Shown here: piece by piece, positions 5,958 to 8,172 of the stretch
How positions within the stretch are numbered: the stretch's first letter is position 1
Layout: every line of letters starts with the position of its first letter
NCBI GenBank assembly: GCA_031178805.1
Contig: JAPSIJ010000086.1
Location: 1-8,172 of the forward strand
Origin: Cellulomonas sp.
Lineage (GTDB): Bacteria > Actinomycetota > Actinomycetes > Actinomycetales > Cellulomonadaceae
Length of the DNA: 8,172 nt
Reading direction: 5' to 3'
The notes under the pieces: generated by a model
What the model was told of the DNA's origin: nothing
What the model saw: the letters and a program-made list of their open reading frames with translations, nothing else
The model's database searches: none
Position numbers and translations under genes: made by a program

Positions 5958-7622
5958 ATGACAGCGGTCCCCCACCTCCGTCGACGCGGTCTCGTGACCG
6001 GCGCCGGCCTGGTCGCCACCGCCCTCGTGCTCGCCGCGTGCGGCGGGTCCGACGGTGACGACAACTCCGACGGCGGCGACAGCGGCGGCGGCGGTGCCCT
6101 GCTCATCGGCACCACGGACAAGATCACCACCATCGACCCGGCCGGCTCGTACGACAACGGGTCCTTCGCGGTGATGAACCAGGTCTACCCGTTCCTGATG
6201 AACACCCCGTACGGCTCCCCCGAGGTCGAGCCGGACATCGCCGAGTCGGCCGAGTTCACCTCGCCGACCGAGTACACGGTCACCCTCAAGGAGGGCCTGA
6301 CCTTCGCGAACGGCAACGAGCTGACGTCCTCCGACGTCAAGTTCACCTTCGACCGCCAGCTCGCGATCTTCGAGTCCGGCGCGGACGACGGCAACGGCCC
6401 CGGCTCGCTGCTCTACAACCTGGACAGCGTCGCGGCGCCCGACGACACCACCGTCGTGTTCACCCTGAAGTCCCCGGACGACCAGGTGTTCCCGCAGATC
6501 CTGTCGAGCCCCGCGGGCCCGATCGTGGACGAGGAGGTCTTCGCCGCCGACGCGCTGACCCCGGACGCCGACATCGTGGAGGGCCAGGCGTTCGCCGGGC
6601 CGTACGTCCTCACGGACTACAGCCAGAACGACCTGCTGACCTACCAGGCCAACCCGGACTACCAGGGCCTGCTCGGCGCGCCGAAGACCGAGGAGATCAA
6701 CGTCCAGTACTACGCGGACGCCTCCAACCTGAAGCTCGAGGTGCAGCAGGGCAACGTGGACGTCGCGTTCCGCAGCCTGAGCGCCACGGACATCGAGGAC
6801 CTGCGCGGCGACGACAACGTGAAGGTCGTGGACGGCCCCGGCGGCGAGATCCGCTACATCACGTTCAACTTCAACACGCAGCCGTACGGCGCGACCACGC
6901 CCGAGGCCGACCCGGCCAAGGCGCTGGCCGTCCGCCAGGCCGTCGCCGACCTGATCGACCGCGAGGAGATCGCGGACCAGGTCTACAAGGGCACCTACAC
7001 GCCGCTGTACTCCTACGTCCCCGAGGGCCTGACCGGCGCCACGGAGTCCCTCAAGGGCCTCTACGGCGACGGCGAGGGCGGCGCGGACGCCGACGCGGCG
7101 GCCGAGCGTCTCGAGGCCGCGGGCGTCGAGACCCCGGTCCAGCTGTCGCTGCAGTACAGCAACGACCACTACGGCCCGTCCTCCGGCGAGGAGTACGCGC
7201 TGATCAAGGACCAGCTCGAGTCCACCGGCCTGTTCACGGTCGACCTGCAGACCACCGAGTGGGTGCAGTACGCCAAGGACCGCACGTCCGACGTCTACCC
7301 GGCCTACCAGCTCGGCTGGTTCCCGGACTACTCCGACGCGGACAACTACCTGACGCCGTTCTTCCTCACGGAGAACTTCCTCGGGAACCACTACGACAAC
7401 ACCGAGGTGAACGACCTGATCCTGCAGCAGGCCGTCACCACCGACGCCGGCGAGCGCACCGCGCTCATCGAGCAGATCCAGGACGCCGTCGCCGCGGACC
7501 TGTCCACCGTGCCGTACCTCCAGGGTGCGCAGGTGGCCGTGACCGGCACCGACGTGACCGGCGCCGAGGACACCCTCGACGCCTCGTTCAAGTTCCGCTA
7601 CGGCGCTCTCGCCATCGGCTGA
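5958..7622 (+). CDS. Family 5 ABC-transporter solute-binding lipoprotein (Dpp/Opp type)
   Basis: The extracellular ligand-binding subunit of a Dpp/Opp-type importer, anchored to the outer face of the membrane by lipid. The product is 554 residues, normal for the family. The N-terminus has Arg8-10, a hydrophobic stretch and the lipobox LAAC with Cys28 as the lipidated residue. Arg-Arg-Arg-Gly-Leu also fits the twin-arginine pattern, so export could be by Tat. An acidic Gly/Ser/Asp linker follows at about residues 29-46. The SBP_bac_5 signature is clear: a DPAGSYDNGSFAVMNQVY opening, then EYTVTLKEGLTFANG and ELTSSDVKFTFDR at about 105-135, and later YITFNFNTQPYG and AVRQAVADLIDREEIAD. The ligand cannot be read from sequence; peptides are the default, with nickel, sugars, ALA or heme as known family alternatives. 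The start is supported by AGGGAAGAGG upstream. The permease gene follows after 77 bases that hold a large hairpin. Confidence 0.93.
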   Translation: MTAVPHLRRRGLVTGAGLVATALVLAACGGSDGDDNSDGGDSGGGGALLIGTTDKITTIDPAGSYDNGSFAVMNQVYPFLMNTPYGSPEVEPDIAESAEFTSPTEYTVTLKEGLTFANGNELTSSDVKFTFDRQLAIFESGADDGNGPGSLLYNLDSVAAPDDTTVVFTLKSPDDQVFPQILSSPAGPIVDEEVFAADALTPDADIVEGQAFAGPYVLTDYSQNDLLTYQANPDYQGLLGAPKTEEINVQYYADASNLKLEVQQGNVDVAFRSLSATDIEDLRGDDNVKVVDGPGGEIRYITFNFNTQPYGATTPEADPAKALAVRQAVADLIDREEIADQVYKGTYTPLYSYVPEGLTGATESLKGLYGDGEGGADADAAAERLEAAGVETPVQLSLQYSNDHYGPSSGEEYALIKDQLESTGLFTVDLQTTEWVQYAKDRTSDVYPAYQLGWFPDYSDADNYLTPFFLTENFLGNHYDNTEVNDLILQQAVTTDAGERTALIEQIQDAVAADLSTVPYLQGAQVAVTGTDVTGAEDTLDASFKFRYGALAIG

Positions 7623-7637
7623 TCCACCCACCCACCC

Positions 7638-7685
7638 GACGCCCGGCGCGGGCCGCTCCCCCCGAGCGGCCCGCGTCGGGGCGTC
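7638..7685 (+). terminator. Large stem-loop between binding-protein and permease genes
   Basis: A perfect 12-base-pair inner stem (CGCGGGCCGCTC at 7647-7658 with GAGCGGCCCGCG at 7664-7675) has a C5 loop. Beyond a small internal loop it is extended by 7 more pairs (GACGCCC at 7638-7644 with GGGCGTC at 7679-7685). No T run follows. In importers of this type such hairpins often partly terminate transcription or protect the 3' end of the binding-protein message, so that the binding protein is made in excess over the membrane parts. That role is inferred from position. The structure is far stronger than background for this window. Confidence 0.7.
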
Positions 7686-7693
7686 ACGGGGCA

Positions 7694-7699
7694 GGAGAT
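7694..7699 (+). promoter_or_regulatory. Unusually close ribosome-binding site of the permease gene
   Basis: GGAG at 7694-7697 ends only two bases before ATG 7700, closer than the usual 5-9. GGGG at 7688-7691 is eight bases away and may serve instead. No ATG, GTG or TTG lies in frame between the preceding gene and 7700, or between 7700 and the first membrane segment, so the start itself is firm. Weak initiation would fit lower permease output. Confidence 0.5.
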
Positions 7700-8172
7700 A
7701 TGACTTCCACCTCCACGACCGGACCGCTGCAGCCCACCGGCGCACCGGCCGGCACCGCACCCGGCGGGGACGCCCCCGCCACCCGGACCGCCCGCACCAA
7801 GGGCTCCGGGGGCGGGCTTGGCCGCTACCTGCTGGTCCGGTTCCTGCTGATCATCCCGACCGTCTTCATCCTCGTCACCGTCGTGTTCGTGCTGATGCGC
7901 GCGACCGGTGACCCGATCACCGCCGCGCAGGGCGGCCGGCTCCCCGCCGACCAGCTCGCCGAGCGGATCGCGCAGGCCGGCTACGACCGGCCCGTCCTCG
8001 TGCAGTACGGCGACTACCTCGGCGACCTGCTGCGCGGCGACTTCGGCACCACCATCAGCGACAGCCGCCCCGTGACCGAGGTGCTCACCACCTTCGGCAC
8101 CGCGACGCTGGAGCTCGCGCTGTACGCGCTGCTCGTGGCGTTCGTCGTCGGCATCCCCCTCGGCCTGGTCGC
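7700..8172 (+). CDS. ABC-transporter permease, DppB/OppB type, 3' end cut by window
   Basis: The first membrane subunit of the Dpp/Opp-type importer (BPD_transp_1 family), forming the channel with a DppC-like partner expected downstream. The 157 visible residues start with a 40-residue Pro/Thr/Ala/Gly-rich, probably cytoplasmic and disordered extension. Then comes the family's usual beginning, GRYLLVRFLLIIPTVFILV, with a first membrane segment at about 44-66 ending in MRATGDP. The periplasmic part reads YDRPVLVQYGDYLGDLLRGDFGTTI and RPVTEVL, all typical of DppB. A second membrane segment begins at ATLELALYALLVAFVVGIPLG (about 136 onward). The frame is open to the right edge. ATG 7700 is the only possible start before the first membrane segment. 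Gene order binding protein-DppB is the classical one. Confidence 0.92.
   Translation, partial: MTSTSTTGPLQPTGAPAGTAPGGDAPATRTARTKGSGGGLGRYLLVRFLLIIPTVFILVTVVFVLMRATGDPITAAQGGRLPADQLAERIAQAGYDRPVLVQYGDYLGDLLRGDFGTTISDSRPVTEVLTTFGTATLELALYALLVAFVVGIPLGLV

Noticed and set aside
5807..6058. Small + strand open frame of 83 codons starting at GTG 5807 in the leader
   Set aside because: It overlaps the start of the binding-protein gene in another frame, has no ribosome-binding site and encodes Pro/Arg/Ala-rich low complexity.
5775..7760. Long open frame on the - strand (661 codons) across the whole binding-protein gene
   Set aside because: It mirrors the real gene: G/C at third positions removes stops on the opposite strand. 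Its translation is Val/Gly/Arg/Leu-rich low complexity with no family motif.

Overview
The window suggests a very GC-rich actinobacterium. Codon third positions are almost all G or C, genes are packed with 4-base start/stop overlaps, and the protein variants are of actinobacterial type: a HemB with a C-D-C metal loop, a free-standing HemD and a HemY-type oxidase. The style fits Micrococcales (Cellulomonas or Promicromonosporaceae-like), but the genus is an inference. Every gene I can support lies on the + strand.

Positions 1-5720 hold a heme-biosynthesis cluster: hemY (left end cut off), hemC, hemD, hemB and hemL. HemL makes 5-aminolevulinate (ALA), HemB condenses two ALA to porphobilinogen, HemC polymerises four of these to hydroxymethylbilane, and HemD closes the ring to uroporphyrinogen III. 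HemY acts later as a porphyrinogen oxidase, most likely on coproporphyrinogen III in the Gram-positive route. HemA, HemE, HemH and HemQ are not in the window. HemC, hemD, hemB and hemL are joined by three consecutive 4-base overlaps and look translationally coupled. A 67-base gap between hemY and hemC holds a hairpin and a possible leaderless promoter, so hemCDBL may also be a unit of its own.

Positions 5721-5957 are a regulatory gap. A strong hairpin covers the hemL stop. It is followed by a 16-base perfect dyad that resembles a GlnR-type half-site pair, then candidate promoter elements and a leader of about 130 bases.

Positions 5958-8172 begin a Dpp/Opp-type ABC importer: a family 5 solute-binding lipoprotein, a large stem-loop in the short gap after it, and the first part of a DppB/OppB-type permease that runs off the right edge. 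The ligand is unknown. Dpp systems elsewhere carry peptides and, in enterobacteria, also ALA and heme, which makes the position next to hem genes worth a look.

No gene-free stretch exceeds 300 bases. I see no tRNA or rRNA gene, mobile element or CRISPR array, and no evidence of an undescribed multi-gene system. The points of interest are mostly regulatory.
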